From positions 1-64,000 of the forward strand of contig JAKLKD010000005.1 of assembly GCA_023150845.1 (NCBI GenBank): a DNA stretch of 64,000 nt, written 5' to 3'. Both the position numbers and the translations under genes were made by a program. The DNA is from Myxococcota bacterium (lineage in GTDB: Bacteria; Myxococcota_A; UBA796; CAJQPC01). The notes below the pieces were generated by a model. The model worked only from the letters and a program-made list of their open reading frames with translations, did no database searches and was not told the DNA's origin. Positions 41,957 through 50,395 of this stretch are shown here, one piece after another; within the stretch, counting starts at the first letter, position 1, and each line of letters begins with the position of its first letter.

Positions 41957-43786
41957 ATGGTTCCACCGCTCCGCTGGGAGCTCGTGCTCAGAGGCGAGGT
42001 CGTGGCCGAAGGAGAGGGCCTCGGCGGGCTCCGGCCTCCGCCGGGCGCCGACTGGTGGGTCCAGCCCAAGGAGCGCGCCACAGACGCGGCGCTCACGGCC
42101 TTGGCCGTCGCCGAGCTCAACGAACATCGGCTCAGCCGCGTCGGGCTCAAGGGCGCCGTCGACGCCGCCTTGGGGCCCCTCGCCGGGCTGGAGACCCTGG
42201 AGGCCCTGAGCTTACGGTCGCCGAGGGTCACCGATGAGGGCCTGCAGTGCCTCGGGGAGCGCCCGGACCTCGCAGTCCTGGACCTCGGCGGCGCCGGGGT
42301 GCGGGACGGGGCGGCCCTCGCCGGGCTCACCGGCCTGCGGCGGCTCTCCTTGGCGCGCTGCCCGCTGCGGCCCCCGGCGGCGCGGGTGATCGGGCGGCTC
42401 ACCGGGCTCCAGGCCTTGACCTTGAGCCACACCGGCCTCGACGGGGACTCGTTGGCGCCCCTCGCGGCGCTCGTCGAGCTGCGGGCGCTGCGCCTCGCCG
42501 GGCTGCGGCCGAGCGCGCTGGGCTTCTTGGCGGGGCTCACGGCGCTGGAGGAGCTTGACCTCAGCGGCGAAGGCGCGCTCACCGACGAGGAGCTGGCGCC
42601 GCTCGTGGGGCTCCGGGCGCTGCGCCGCCTGACCCTGCGCGGCCGGGCGGGGCTGCGGGGGCCGGGGCTCCGCCACCTCAGCGGGCTCACGGCCTTGGAC
42701 GAGCTCGACCTCGGCGGCACCTCCGTCGAGCACCCCCACCTAAAGGCCTTGGCCGGGCTAGGCGGGCTCAGCCGGCTCTCCTTGGCCCACTGCCCCCTCG
42801 TCGAGATCGACGCGCTCCGGGCGGCCTTTGAGGCCCAGGCCGAGGACCCCCGCGCCCGGGAGGTGCTCGCCGAGGTCTGGCAAGACCGCTACGAGCTGCG
42901 GTTTGAGGCCCACGGGGCGCCCTTCGCCGTCGAGCCGGATCCCGCCGCCGACGCGCCGATCCCCGCGCTGTCGGCCGAGGACCTCCGCGCCGTGGCCGAC
43001 GGGCTCAGCGGCAGCGCCCGGCTCCAGCGCCTCCACGCGGCCTGCGCGGCGCTTGGCCTCGCCGCGCCGACCCAGGCGCTCACGGGGCTGCAGAGCTTGG
43101 GGCGGCTCCAGGGCCTCCGGGTGCTCGACCTCTCCGACACCCCGACGGCGGGGGAGGACCTTCAGGGCCTCGCCTGGCCCCAGCTCGCGCTCCTGAGCCT
43201 GCCCAACGCGCCCCTCGGCCCCGCGGGGCTCAGCGGGCTCGGGCCCTGCCCGGCGCTCAAGGTCGTCGATCTCACCGGGGTCGGCGGGCTGCCCGCCGGG
43301 ACCGAGCGCCTGTCCTCGTTGGTAGGGCTGCGCCTCGGCGGCGGGGCGATGGGCGGCGCCGACGGGGAGCGCCTCGCGTCATTGACCGGCGTCGAGAGCC
43401 TGAGCCTCGCCGAGCTGACGCTCTACGACGGCGCCCTGGCGGCGATCGGTCGGCTGCCGCGCCTCACCCAGCTCGCCGCGTACCGCTGTGAGCTGCGCGA
43501 CGCGGGCCTCGCCGGGCTCGGGGCCTGCGCCACCCTCAAGGAGCTCGACCTCGGCCGCTGTGTGCTCTCGGCGGAGGACCGGCGTGGCATCGGCGCCCTG
43601 CGCGGCCTGCGCCTTCTGAGCTTCCACCACACGGCCTTAGGCGACGAGGACCTCCCGGCCTTGCTCAAGCTCCGCGACGTGGCCTGGCTCGGGCTCGGGC
43701 TCACCCGGCTGAGCCCGGGCGCCGTCGCCGCCATCCGCGCGGCCCTGCCCGCGACGGAGATCGCCGCGCCCCGGCGCCCGGATTGA
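41957..43786 (+). CDS. Cytosolic leucine-rich-repeat protein with duplicated beta-LRR modules
   Basis: 609 residues after GCAGGAGGAAG. No signal peptide. The chain starts with a small beta motif (LRWELVLRGEVVAEGEG) followed by about eleven LRRs of the type LxxLxxLxLxxTxxDGDxL. A similar beta motif (DRYELRFEAHGAPFAVEP, about residue 315) comes next, and a second LRR array follows. The alternating layout suggests a module duplication. LRR proteins bind other proteins; the partner is unknown. Confidence 0.8.
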   Translation: MVPPLRWELVLRGEVVAEGEGLGGLRPPPGADWWVQPKERATDAALTALAVAELNEHRLSRVGLKGAVDAALGPLAGLETLEALSLRSPRVTDEGLQCLGERPDLAVLDLGGAGVRDGAALAGLTGLRRLSLARCPLRPPAARVIGRLTGLQALTLSHTGLDGDSLAPLAALVELRALRLAGLRPSALGFLAGLTALEELDLSGEGALTDEELAPLVGLRALRRLTLRGRAGLRGPGLRHLSGLTALDELDLGGTSVEHPHLKALAGLGGLSRLSLAHCPLVEIDALRAAFEAQAEDPRAREVLAEVWQDRYELRFEAHGAPFAVEPDPAADAPIPALSAEDLRAVADGLSGSARLQRLHAACAALGLAAPTQALTGLQSLGRLQGLRVLDLSDTPTAGEDLQGLAWPQLALLSLPNAPLGPAGLSGLGPCPALKVVDLTGVGGLPAGTERLSSLVGLRLGGGAMGGADGERLASLTGVESLSLAELTLYDGALAAIGRLPRLTQLAAYRCELRDAGLAGLGACATLKELDLGRCVLSAEDRRGIGALRGLRLLSFHHTALGDEDLPALLKLRDVAWLGLGLTRLSPGAVAAIRAALPATEIAAPRRPD

Positions 43787-43817
43787 CCACCTTCCCCGCC
43801 TTGAGCTACAAGGGATC

Positions 43818-44933
43818 ATGACCAGCATGCTCCTCATCGTCGCCTTGGTGGTGCTCGCCGGCTTGTTCGTGCTCGGGGGCCTTGGCCTCGTGCTCTGGGG
43901 TGTGCTGCGCAGCAAAGACAAGGCGCTGGAGGCCACGGGCGCGGCGTCCTCGGCGGTGCTGGGCAAACGAGACCCTCCGCCCAAATACATCGTGGACATC
44001 AAGGCGCCCGCGGCCCCGGCGCGCCCCCAGCGGCGGGACATCCTCGATGAGCCCGACGTGGACCCCTTCGCCGATCTCAACGAGGAGGAGGACGACCTCA
44101 CGCGTTTCCCGGCGCGCCTGGAGGCCCTGGAGCTGCAGCTCCTGGAGTCGTACCGCGCCGCCCAGACCCAGCTCCAGCACCTCAGCGTGAAGCAGGCCGA
44201 GCTCGCGGCGAAGCCCGGCCGGGGGGAGCTCGCCCAGCGCTACAGCGCGGATCTCGACGCCTTGGAGCGCCGGGCGGGGGCGACGCGGCGGGTGATGGGC
44301 ACGGTCTGGAAGACCCGGGCGATCCTGCTCACGCGGGTGCAGCTCGCGACCGTCGCCCGGCGGCGCCCGAGGCTCGACCCCTTGCCCGACGTGACTGATG
44401 TGGCCCCGGAAGCCCTCGCCGCCGCCGCCCGGGACACGGCGCGCTCCGCGGGGCTCGTCCGGGAGTTTTTGTCCGTGCTCGACCGCGCGATGAAGGAGCT
44501 CCCCCGGGTGGTGCCCGCGCCGCCGGGCAGCGCTGAAGTCACCGACGCGGACCGCGCCGCCGTCTCCGCCTCCGTCGAGGAGGTCGCCGGGACCTTCCGC
44601 CACCTGCGGGAGCGCCTGGACCGCCTCGCCGACACCTTGGACTACAACGCCGATCGCCTGCGCACCCGGGAGGTCGTCGAGGGCGCGGCGATTCAGCTTG
44701 AGCTGGAGGGCGGCGCGGGTCAGCTCTTGGAGGAGGTCAGCGAGTCCTTGGGAGAGCTGGAGGCGCTCTCGTCCCTCGGCGATCGGGGCCTCGCCGACGC
44801 CGCCGTGGACGGGCTCTCCCGCGACATCTCCAAGCTGGAGCAGGCCGGGCTCGCCGCGAGCGCCGAGGCGGAGGCGAGCTTAGAGGTTGAGCGGCTCTTG
44901 GGCCAGCTCCCCCGGGCGAGCGTCGGGCGCTGA
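43818..44933 (+). CDS. Membrane-anchored coiled-coil protein of unknown function
   Basis: 371 residues. One N-terminal membrane helix (LLIVALVVLAGLFVLGGLGLVLWG) is followed by a cytoplasmic or periplasmic part with an acidic linker and long helical stretches. The strongest coiled-coil runs are PARLEALELQLLESYRAAQTQLQHL, VEEVAGTFRHLRERLDRLADTLDYN and the last 80 residues. It lies 32 nt after the LRR gene and may be co-transcribed with it. No family recognised. Confidence 0.75.
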   Translation: MTSMLLIVALVVLAGLFVLGGLGLVLWGVLRSKDKALEATGAASSAVLGKRDPPPKYIVDIKAPAAPARPQRRDILDEPDVDPFADLNEEEDDLTRFPARLEALELQLLESYRAAQTQLQHLSVKQAELAAKPGRGELAQRYSADLDALERRAGATRRVMGTVWKTRAILLTRVQLATVARRRPRLDPLPDVTDVAPEALAAAARDTARSAGLVREFLSVLDRAMKELPRVVPAPPGSAEVTDADRAAVSASVEEVAGTFRHLRERLDRLADTLDYNADRLRTREVVEGAAIQLELEGGAGQLLEEVSESLGELEALSSLGDRGLADAAVDGLSRDISKLEQAGLAASAEAEASLEVERLLGQLPRASVGR

Positions 44934-45007
44934 GCGCCTTGGCGCTCTTCATCAAGTCGCGCCAAGGCCGGTCAATTTGAGGCGCAAGCCCTCGTTAAGC
45001 CCCGCGC

Positions 45008-46012
45008 ATGAGCAATCCTCACGACCAGCTCTTCCGCGCCATCTTCTCAGACTCCGCCGAGGTCGCCGCCCTTGTGCGAGACGTCTTCCCGCCTGAGGTG
45101 GTGGGCCTGATGGACCTCAGCGCCGTCGAGGCCCAGCCCTCGGACTTCATCGACGAGGCTCTGCGCGCCCACCTCTCCGACCTGCGCTTCCGCATCCCTT
45201 GGCGTCGTGGGGGCCACGCGCACCTCGGCTTGCTCGTCGAGCACCAGTCGAGCCCCGACCCTGAGATGCCGCTGCGGGTGCTGCGCTACACCCTCCGCGC
45301 CTGGGAGGCCGCCCAGGCCGAGCCGCGGCCGCCGGGGCGCCTGCCGGTGGTGATCACCCTCGTCGTGTTCCACGGGCCGCGGCCTTGGTCCACGCCCCAG
45401 GCGCTGAGTGAGCTCTACGACGCCCCGCCGGAGGCCATCGAGCGCCTGCGCCCTTACCTCCCCGAGCTGAGGCTGCTCTTGGAGGACCTCACCGTCGCCG
45501 AGGACGACGCCGTGCCGAGCGACGACGGGGGAAAGCTCGCGCTGCTGCTCCTCCGCCACGCCCACCGGCGTGACCTCTGGGAGACCTTAGACGCCCACCG
45601 CGACCTGCTCCGCGCGCTGCTGCAGCGCCGAGGGTCGCTGCCGACGCTCCAGATCTTGCGGTATGTTATCGATGTGAGCGAGCGCGCCCCGAGCGAGGCC
45701 CTCCGGCGGCGCCTGTTCCAAGACCTGCCCCGCGACGTGAAGGAGGACACCATGACCTACGCCGACATGCTCAGGGAGGAGGGAGAGCGGCGCGGCCTTG
45801 AGCGTGGTGAGCACCGCGGCCGTCAAGGCGCCTTCGTGACCTCGCTGACGACGCTCTTGGAGGCCCGGTTCGGCCCGCTGCCGCCTTGGGCGTCAACGCG
45901 GGTGGAGTCCTTTGGCGAGGCGGAGATCTTGGCGTGCATCACCCAGGCCGTGAGCGCGCCCGACCTCGACGCCCTCCTCGGCCCGGCGCCGGCTCAGGCC
46001 ACGCGCTCGTAG
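45008..46012 (+). CDS. Rpn-family PD-(D/E)XK nuclease / putative transposase, copy 3
   Basis: 334 residues starting MSNPHDQLFRAIFSDSAEVAALV. Core motifs SDLRFRIPWRRGG, LLVEHQSSPDPEMPLRVLRY and VVITLVVFHGPRPW align with copy 1 (4814-5809). The C-terminal segment MTYADMLREEGERRG is preceded in-frame by a strong Shine-Dalgarno and may be translated separately. The end overlaps the convergent methyltransferase by 19 nt. It is probably a DNA endonuclease; the presence of three related copies suggests selection for diversity. Confidence 0.86.
   Translation: MSNPHDQLFRAIFSDSAEVAALVRDVFPPEVVGLMDLSAVEAQPSDFIDEALRAHLSDLRFRIPWRRGGHAHLGLLVEHQSSPDPEMPLRVLRYTLRAWEAAQAEPRPPGRLPVVITLVVFHGPRPWSTPQALSELYDAPPEAIERLRPYLPELRLLLEDLTVAEDDAVPSDDGGKLALLLLRHAHRRDLWETLDAHRDLLRALLQRRGSLPTLQILRYVIDVSERAPSEALRRRLFQDLPRDVKEDTMTYADMLREEGERRGLERGEHRGRQGAFVTSLTTLLEARFGPLPPWASTRVESFGEAEILACITQAVSAPDLDALLGPAPAQATRS
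45752..46012 (+). CDS. Candidate internal-start C-terminal product (RpnS-like) of Rpn copy 3
   Basis: AAGGAGG (45740-45746) lies 5 nt before an in-frame ATG at 45752, the best ribosome-binding site of the three copies. The product would be 86 residues, the same length as in copy 1. The start falls at the boundary between the nuclease core and the C-terminal domain. Confidence 0.5.
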   Translation: MTYADMLREEGERRGLERGEHRGRQGAFVTSLTTLLEARFGPLPPWASTRVESFGEAEILACITQAVSAPDLDALLGPAPAQATRS

Positions 46013-46914
46013 CGCTGGAGCACATAACGAGACTCGCCGTCCCGAAGCTCTCGGGCGGTGTGCTCACGCAGGCGGCGGATGGGGCTCTCGCCGAGGCGAT
46101 CCTGCCCACCGCGGGCGCGGAGCTCCTCACGGATGAGCGCCTCGAAGCGCTGGGAGCCCCGCCAGAACGCCGCCGCCGCCCCGGGCCGCCCACGCAGCGC
46201 CGCCCAGGCCGCGAGGCCCAGCCGCGCCGGATAGTCCCCCGCCCGGGCGTAGTCGAGCATCCACGCCGCGATCTCCGCCGAGACGTCCTCCTGCGTGATG
46301 AGCCGCAGCCCGGCCTCGGCGCCCGCCCGGGCCAGGGTGCCCTCGGCGCCGAAGAAGAACATGCCCATGACCTCCAGCGGCGGGCCGACCCGCTCCTGGT
46401 CGGCGACGAGGAGCCGCCCGCCGGGCTTGAGCACCCGGGCGATCTCCACCATCAGCCGGTCCTTGTCCGGCACATGGAAGGCGCACTCCACGAGCATCAC
46501 GAGGTCCGCGCAGGCGTCGGGCAGGGGCATCGCCCGGCCATCGGCGTGGTGAACCCGCACCTGGTCGCTGAGGCCCGCCGCCGCCACCCGCGCCCGCGCC
46601 AAGGGCACCTGGGCCTCGGTGATGTTCACGCCCTCGACGACGAGCCCGTAGCGCCGGGCGAGCTGCACCCCGCTCGCCGCGAGGCCGCAGCCCACATCGA
46701 CGGCCACGGCGCCCCTGAGCAGGCCCTCGATGTCTCCGAGCCGCATCAGGCGGTCAAAGAGCGCCGCGGGGCCCCGGGCGAGGCGGCGGGGCGCGCCAAA
46801 GATCGAGCGGTCCGCCGGGTCGCTGAGCCCGTAGTGCAGGTGGTCGAGCTGGGGCAGCACGGCCACGAGGGCGTTGAAGAACTCGGCGTGCAGCGCCTCG
46901 ACGCTCCCGGGCAT
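45994..46914 (-). CDS. SAM-dependent methyltransferase
   Basis: 306 residues. The class I methyltransferase motif I is AVAVDVGCGLAASGVQLA. Motifs II/III are VRVHHADGRAMPLPD and DLVMLVECAFHVPDK, and post-I is VEIARVLKPGGRLLVADQE. It most resembles small-molecule or sterol/quinone-type methyltransferases. Its 3' end overlaps the Rpn gene and its 5' end diverges from the desaturase. Confidence 0.88.
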   Translation of the reverse strand: MPGSVEALHAEFFNALVAVLPQLDHLHYGLSDPADRSIFGAPRRLARGPAALFDRLMRLGDIEGLLRGAVAVDVGCGLAASGVQLARRYGLVVEGVNITEAQVPLARARVAAAGLSDQVRVHHADGRAMPLPDACADLVMLVECAFHVPDKDRLMVEIARVLKPGGRLLVADQERVGPPLEVMGMFFFGAEGTLARAGAEAGLRLITQEDVSAEIAAWMLDYARAGDYPARLGLAAWAALRGRPGAAAAFWRGSQRFEALIREELRARGGQDRLGESPIRRLREHTARELRDGESRYVLQRYERVA

Positions 46915-47009
46915 GTCGGTCCACCTCAGCGGGCCGAGCCGGATAACGTGGGCGACCCCTGGCGTCGACGGGGCTGGCTTTGGGCAAAGCGCGGCGCTAT
47001 GCTCGGCGA

Positions 47010-47981
47010 ATGGCGCGTGCAGAGCTGCGGAGCTGGCCGATCCCGAGCGGGCTGAACCTCGTCGTGACCGCGCTGGTGGTCGTCGGGCAGCTCCTGTGTC
47101 TGGCCTTGGCGACCCACGGCGGCGCCTGGGGCTGGACGCTCCTCGGCGCCCTGGTCTACGGCACCCTCGGCCAGCCGGCCTTCGCGCTCCTCCACGAGGC
47201 CGAGCACGGCAAGCTGCACCCGAACCCCCGGGTGAACGAGGCCCTGGGCGCGCTCTTGGGGGCCCTGTTCCCCGGCGCCTTCTCGATCCTCCGCGCCGCC
47301 CACCTGCTGCACCACCGCCGCAACCGCTCGGAAGAGGAGATGATCGACCTCTACCGGCCCGGTGAGCGCCTCAAGAAGACCCTCTCCTACTACGCCCTGA
47401 TCTCGGGGCTCATCTGGATCGGCAGCCCGCTCCTCGCCTTGGCGCTCTGCGTCGTGCCTTGGCCAAAGGTCGGCGGTGGCCCCGCCGCGGGCCCGCGCAA
47501 CATCCGCCTCGCCGAGTTCTTGTCGTTCTTGGAGGGCGTGCGCCCCTGGGCCGTACGCGCCGAGGTCACCCTCACCTTGGCCCTCTGGGCGGGGCTCGCC
47601 TGGGGCCTGCAGCTCGCGCTCTGGCCGACCTTGGCCTGCCTCGCCGCCTTCGCGACGCTCTGGGCGAGCCAGCAGTACGTCTACCACGTCCGGACGCCGC
47701 TCCACCTCGTCGAGGGCGCCTTTGACCTCGCGATGCCCCGCTGGATGAGCCTCTTCTACCTGCGCTTCAACTACCACCTCACCCACCACCGGCAGCCGAT
47801 GGTGCCTTGGCTCTACCTGCCCGAGGTGGCCGAGGAGCCGCCCTGGCGCCCCTATGGGCTCACCTGGCTGCGCTCTTGGGCGCCGCCACGCCCGATGAGC
47901 GCCGCGGCCTGGCCCTCGACCTGGCAGCGGCGCGGCCCCTTGCCCCCGGACCCGCCCCCGGAGCTGCGGCGCCCCGAGTGA
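47010..47981 (+). CDS. Membrane fatty acid desaturase-family protein
   Basis: 323 residues starting MARAELRSWPIPSG. The three His boxes of the membrane desaturase/hydroxylase family are HEAEHG, HLLHHRRN and HLTHHRQP. Four hydrophobic stretches supply the membrane helices. It should introduce a double bond or hydroxyl group into acyl chains or related lipids using a di-iron centre. No fused electron donor is present. Confidence 0.88.
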   Translation: MARAELRSWPIPSGLNLVVTALVVVGQLLCLALATHGGAWGWTLLGALVYGTLGQPAFALLHEAEHGKLHPNPRVNEALGALLGALFPGAFSILRAAHLLHHRRNRSEEEMIDLYRPGERLKKTLSYYALISGLIWIGSPLLALALCVVPWPKVGGGPAAGPRNIRLAEFLSFLEGVRPWAVRAEVTLTLALWAGLAWGLQLALWPTLACLAAFATLWASQQYVYHVRTPLHLVEGAFDLAMPRWMSLFYLRFNYHLTHHRQPMVPWLYLPEVAEEPPWRPYGLTWLRSWAPPRPMSAAAWPSTWQRRGPLPPDPPPELRRPE

Positions 47982-47988
47982 GCGGCGC

Positions 47989-49221
47989 TCAGCCCTCGGG
48001 CGCGGCGAGGGAGGGGTCGGCGATTCGGCCCATGAACAGGATCGCCCCGGTGACGTCGTCGCGGATGAAGAAGACGAAGGGGTGGTCGGCGACGAAGCTC
48101 CGGGGCTCAGCGATTATCGAGAGCTCGGTCGTGACGACCATGGTGAACGCGACGGCGGTGGTGCCCTCCTCGTCGAGGTCGATGTGCGCCTCGTGCACGA
48201 CACGGTCGATGTAGAGCGCGGCGTCGTCGGTCATGCCCGAGAGGTCGGCGCTCGCCGGGTCGAAGGCCGAGGCCATGCCGAGGTCGCTGAGCAGAGTGTC
48301 GAGCTGAATCCGGGTGCGCATCGAGAGCTTGGGGAGCTGAATGGAGACGTCAGCGTCCCCCTCCGCGTCCATCGTGTTGAGCCAGGCGTCGAGCTGGGAC
48401 ACGCTGAGGCCCTCCTCCAAGGCCGCGAGGCCGTCATAGGCGGCGGGCAGCACCGCGACGAAGGAGAGCTCCTCGCCCTTGTACGGCAGGCGCAGCACCG
48501 AGACCTCCTCGTCGGTGTAGAGCCCGGCGGGCTTGGCTCCGCGCATCATCGGCGCCTGCACGATGCCGCCGTCGGCGAGGGTGAAGTCGCCGCTGGAGGT
48601 GCTCTCCGACTCGAAGGCGTCGGCCCAGTCGGCGTGGAAGTACATCGTGTTGGTGAGTGCAAGGCGGGTCGAGGCGCTGAGGTCGCCGGGCTGGACCGCC
48701 TCGTCGATGTGGCCCTTCGTCTGCCGGGACACCCAGCGGTTGATGTCCCGGCGGGCGCCCTCGGCGTCGTCGGCGAAGTCGAGGGTCTTGAGCTCCGCGC
48801 CGTAGTGGGCGTCGGTGATGTCCAAGAAGTCGGGCTTGAAGTCGAGGCGCTTCTGGCCCCAGAGCCGGTTGCCCGAGAGCAGCTCGTAGCCCTTGTGGCG
48901 CCCGTTGAGGTCTTGGGTCATCGCGCCGAGGGCCTCGTGAAAGGTCGGGTCCTCGACGCTGACGTGCATGACGTAGGCCATCTCTTCAGCGGTCTGCCCG
49001 GCGGCCCCGGCGTAGGTCATGCCCAAGGCCGAGGTGATCGAGAAGCCGCCCAAGAAGAGGTTCTCCTCGGCGGGCGCGGCGGCCATGAGGTCGAGGGCCA
49101 GCTCATTGTGGCCGAGGACCACGGCGCGCTCATCGGCGCTGAGGTTCGTCAGCTCACGCTGCCCGCAGGCCAAGAGCGGGAGGAGGACGAGGGGCAGGGT
49201 AGAGGTCGGCGTCCGTCGCAT
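47989..49221 (-). CDS. Serpin-family protease inhibitor lipoprotein
   Basis: 410 residues from MRRTPTSTLPLVLL; lipobox LPLLACG. Serpin signatures are NLFLGGFSITSALGMTYAGAAG, LALTNTMYFHADW, VLRLPYKGEELSFVAVLP and the end VADHPFVFFIRDD with GRIADP. The reactive-centre hinge EEGTTAVAFT has small residues at P14-P9, the mark of an inhibitory serpin. Counting from P17 puts P1-P1' at Leu-Ser (TTEL-SII), so a chymotrypsin- or elastase-like protease is the likely target. It is anchored to the cell surface or periplasmic face. Confidence 0.93.
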   Translation of the reverse strand: MRRTPTSTLPLVLLPLLACGQRELTNLSADERAVVLGHNELALDLMAAAPAEENLFLGGFSITSALGMTYAGAAGQTAEEMAYVMHVSVEDPTFHEALGAMTQDLNGRHKGYELLSGNRLWGQKRLDFKPDFLDITDAHYGAELKTLDFADDAEGARRDINRWVSRQTKGHIDEAVQPGDLSASTRLALTNTMYFHADWADAFESESTSSGDFTLADGGIVQAPMMRGAKPAGLYTDEEVSVLRLPYKGEELSFVAVLPAAYDGLAALEEGLSVSQLDAWLNTMDAEGDADVSIQLPKLSMRTRIQLDTLLSDLGMASAFDPASADLSGMTDDAALYIDRVVHEAHIDLDEEGTTAVAFTMVVTTELSIIAEPRSFVADHPFVFFIRDDVTGAILFMGRIADPSLAAPEG

Positions 49222-49432
49222 TGGCGTCTCCTGTTGGTTCAAAGGGCGCTATAGCAAGGTTCATGCCATGCGGCGTAAGCGGGGCCTGGACGCGGTCCCA
49301 AGGGGTGTCGCGACATCGGGCGCGGCGGACCACGACACCAAGGTCGCGGCGGTGGATGCCATTTGGTCGGCGCTCGGGTAGGATGAGCCCAACGACAGCA
49401 CCCTGGGACGAGATGTTGACGAGAGGCCAGGC

Positions 49433-50389
49433 ATGGCGGTGATCACCGCGCTCAGCGCCGCGCAGATCGACGGGATCATGCGCGCCTACGGGATGCGCGC
49501 CCTGCGCATCGACCCGATCGCTGAGGGCACCACGAACACGCTCTACCGCCTGCTCACCACCCGGGGCCGCTTCGTGCTGCGCCTCACCGAGCGCGCCGGT
49601 GAGGACGACGTGCGCCGCGAGCTCGACGTGCTGCGGCGCCTCGTGGGGCGGCAGGTGCCCGACGTGATCCCCGCCGCCGGGGGGAAACCCTTCATCTGGG
49701 CGTTCAACAAGCCCGCGGTGCTCTTTAAGGAGCTGCCCGGCGCCGTCGTCCCCAAGGCCACGATGAGCCTCACCCAGCTCACCGCCGTCGGCCGCTGGAT
49801 GGCCGAGGCCCACGCCGTCGAGGCCCCGCCGGAGCTGGCGCCGACGCTCTACGACCCGGCCTCGTTCTGGGCCCGGCACGTCTCACCCGTCGAGGAGGCG
49901 CTGCGGGCGGCGCACCCGGAGGTGCGCGAGGCCGTCGGAGTCTACGCCCCCGAGGGTGAGGTCGCCGGGGCCCTGGACGAGCTGCCCCAGGCGATCCTCC
50001 ACGGCGACATCTTCGCCGAGAACCTGCTCTTTCACCGCGACGAGGGCCCCTGGGTCGTAGACTTTGAGACCGCCGGGCGCGGGCCTCGGCTGCTCGACCT
50101 CGCCATCGCCGTCTTCGCTTTGGCCTTTGACGACGCCCGCGGCGCCTACGAGCTTGAGCGGGTCGAGGCCCTCATCAACGGCTGGTCCTCGCTCAAGCGC
50201 GCCACCCCTGAAGAGGTCGAGCGCTGGGCCTTGGCCCTGCGGGTGGCGACGATCCGCTACGCCTTCACCCGCGCCCGAGACTTCAGCCTGCGCCCGCTGA
50301 CGCCGGAGCTGCGCGGCGCCCGTGACCCCAACGAGGCCCTGCGCCAGCTCACGGCCCAGGCGCCGCTGTGGGGGATGTTGGCGCGCTGA
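49433..50389 (+). CDS. thrB: Homoserine kinase, ThrB type II (APH fold)
   Basis: 318 residues after GAGAGGCCAGGC. The APH/choline-kinase fold is shown by NTLYRLLTTRGRFVLRL, ILHGDIFAENLLF (catalytic loop HGD) and GPWVVDFETAGRG (metal-binding Asp). The length and the motifs FIWAFNKPAVLFKELPG match the ThrB type II family. It phosphorylates homoserine for threonine synthesis. A different small-molecule kinase is possible. Confidence 0.9.
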   Translation: MAVITALSAAQIDGIMRAYGMRALRIDPIAEGTTNTLYRLLTTRGRFVLRLTERAGEDDVRRELDVLRRLVGRQVPDVIPAAGGKPFIWAFNKPAVLFKELPGAVVPKATMSLTQLTAVGRWMAEAHAVEAPPELAPTLYDPASFWARHVSPVEEALRAAHPEVREAVGVYAPEGEVAGALDELPQAILHGDIFAENLLFHRDEGPWVVDFETAGRGPRLLDLAIAVFALAFDDARGAYELERVEALINGWSSLKRATPEEVERWALALRVATIRYAFTRARDFSLRPLTPELRGARDPNEALRQLTAQAPLWGMLAR

Positions 50390-50395
50390 GGCCGC

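Noticed and set aside
49268-49381. 37-codon ORF between the serpin and thrB genes
   Set aside because: No convincing Shine-Dalgarno, no conserved-looking sequence, and it lies in a leader region where chance ORFs are common.
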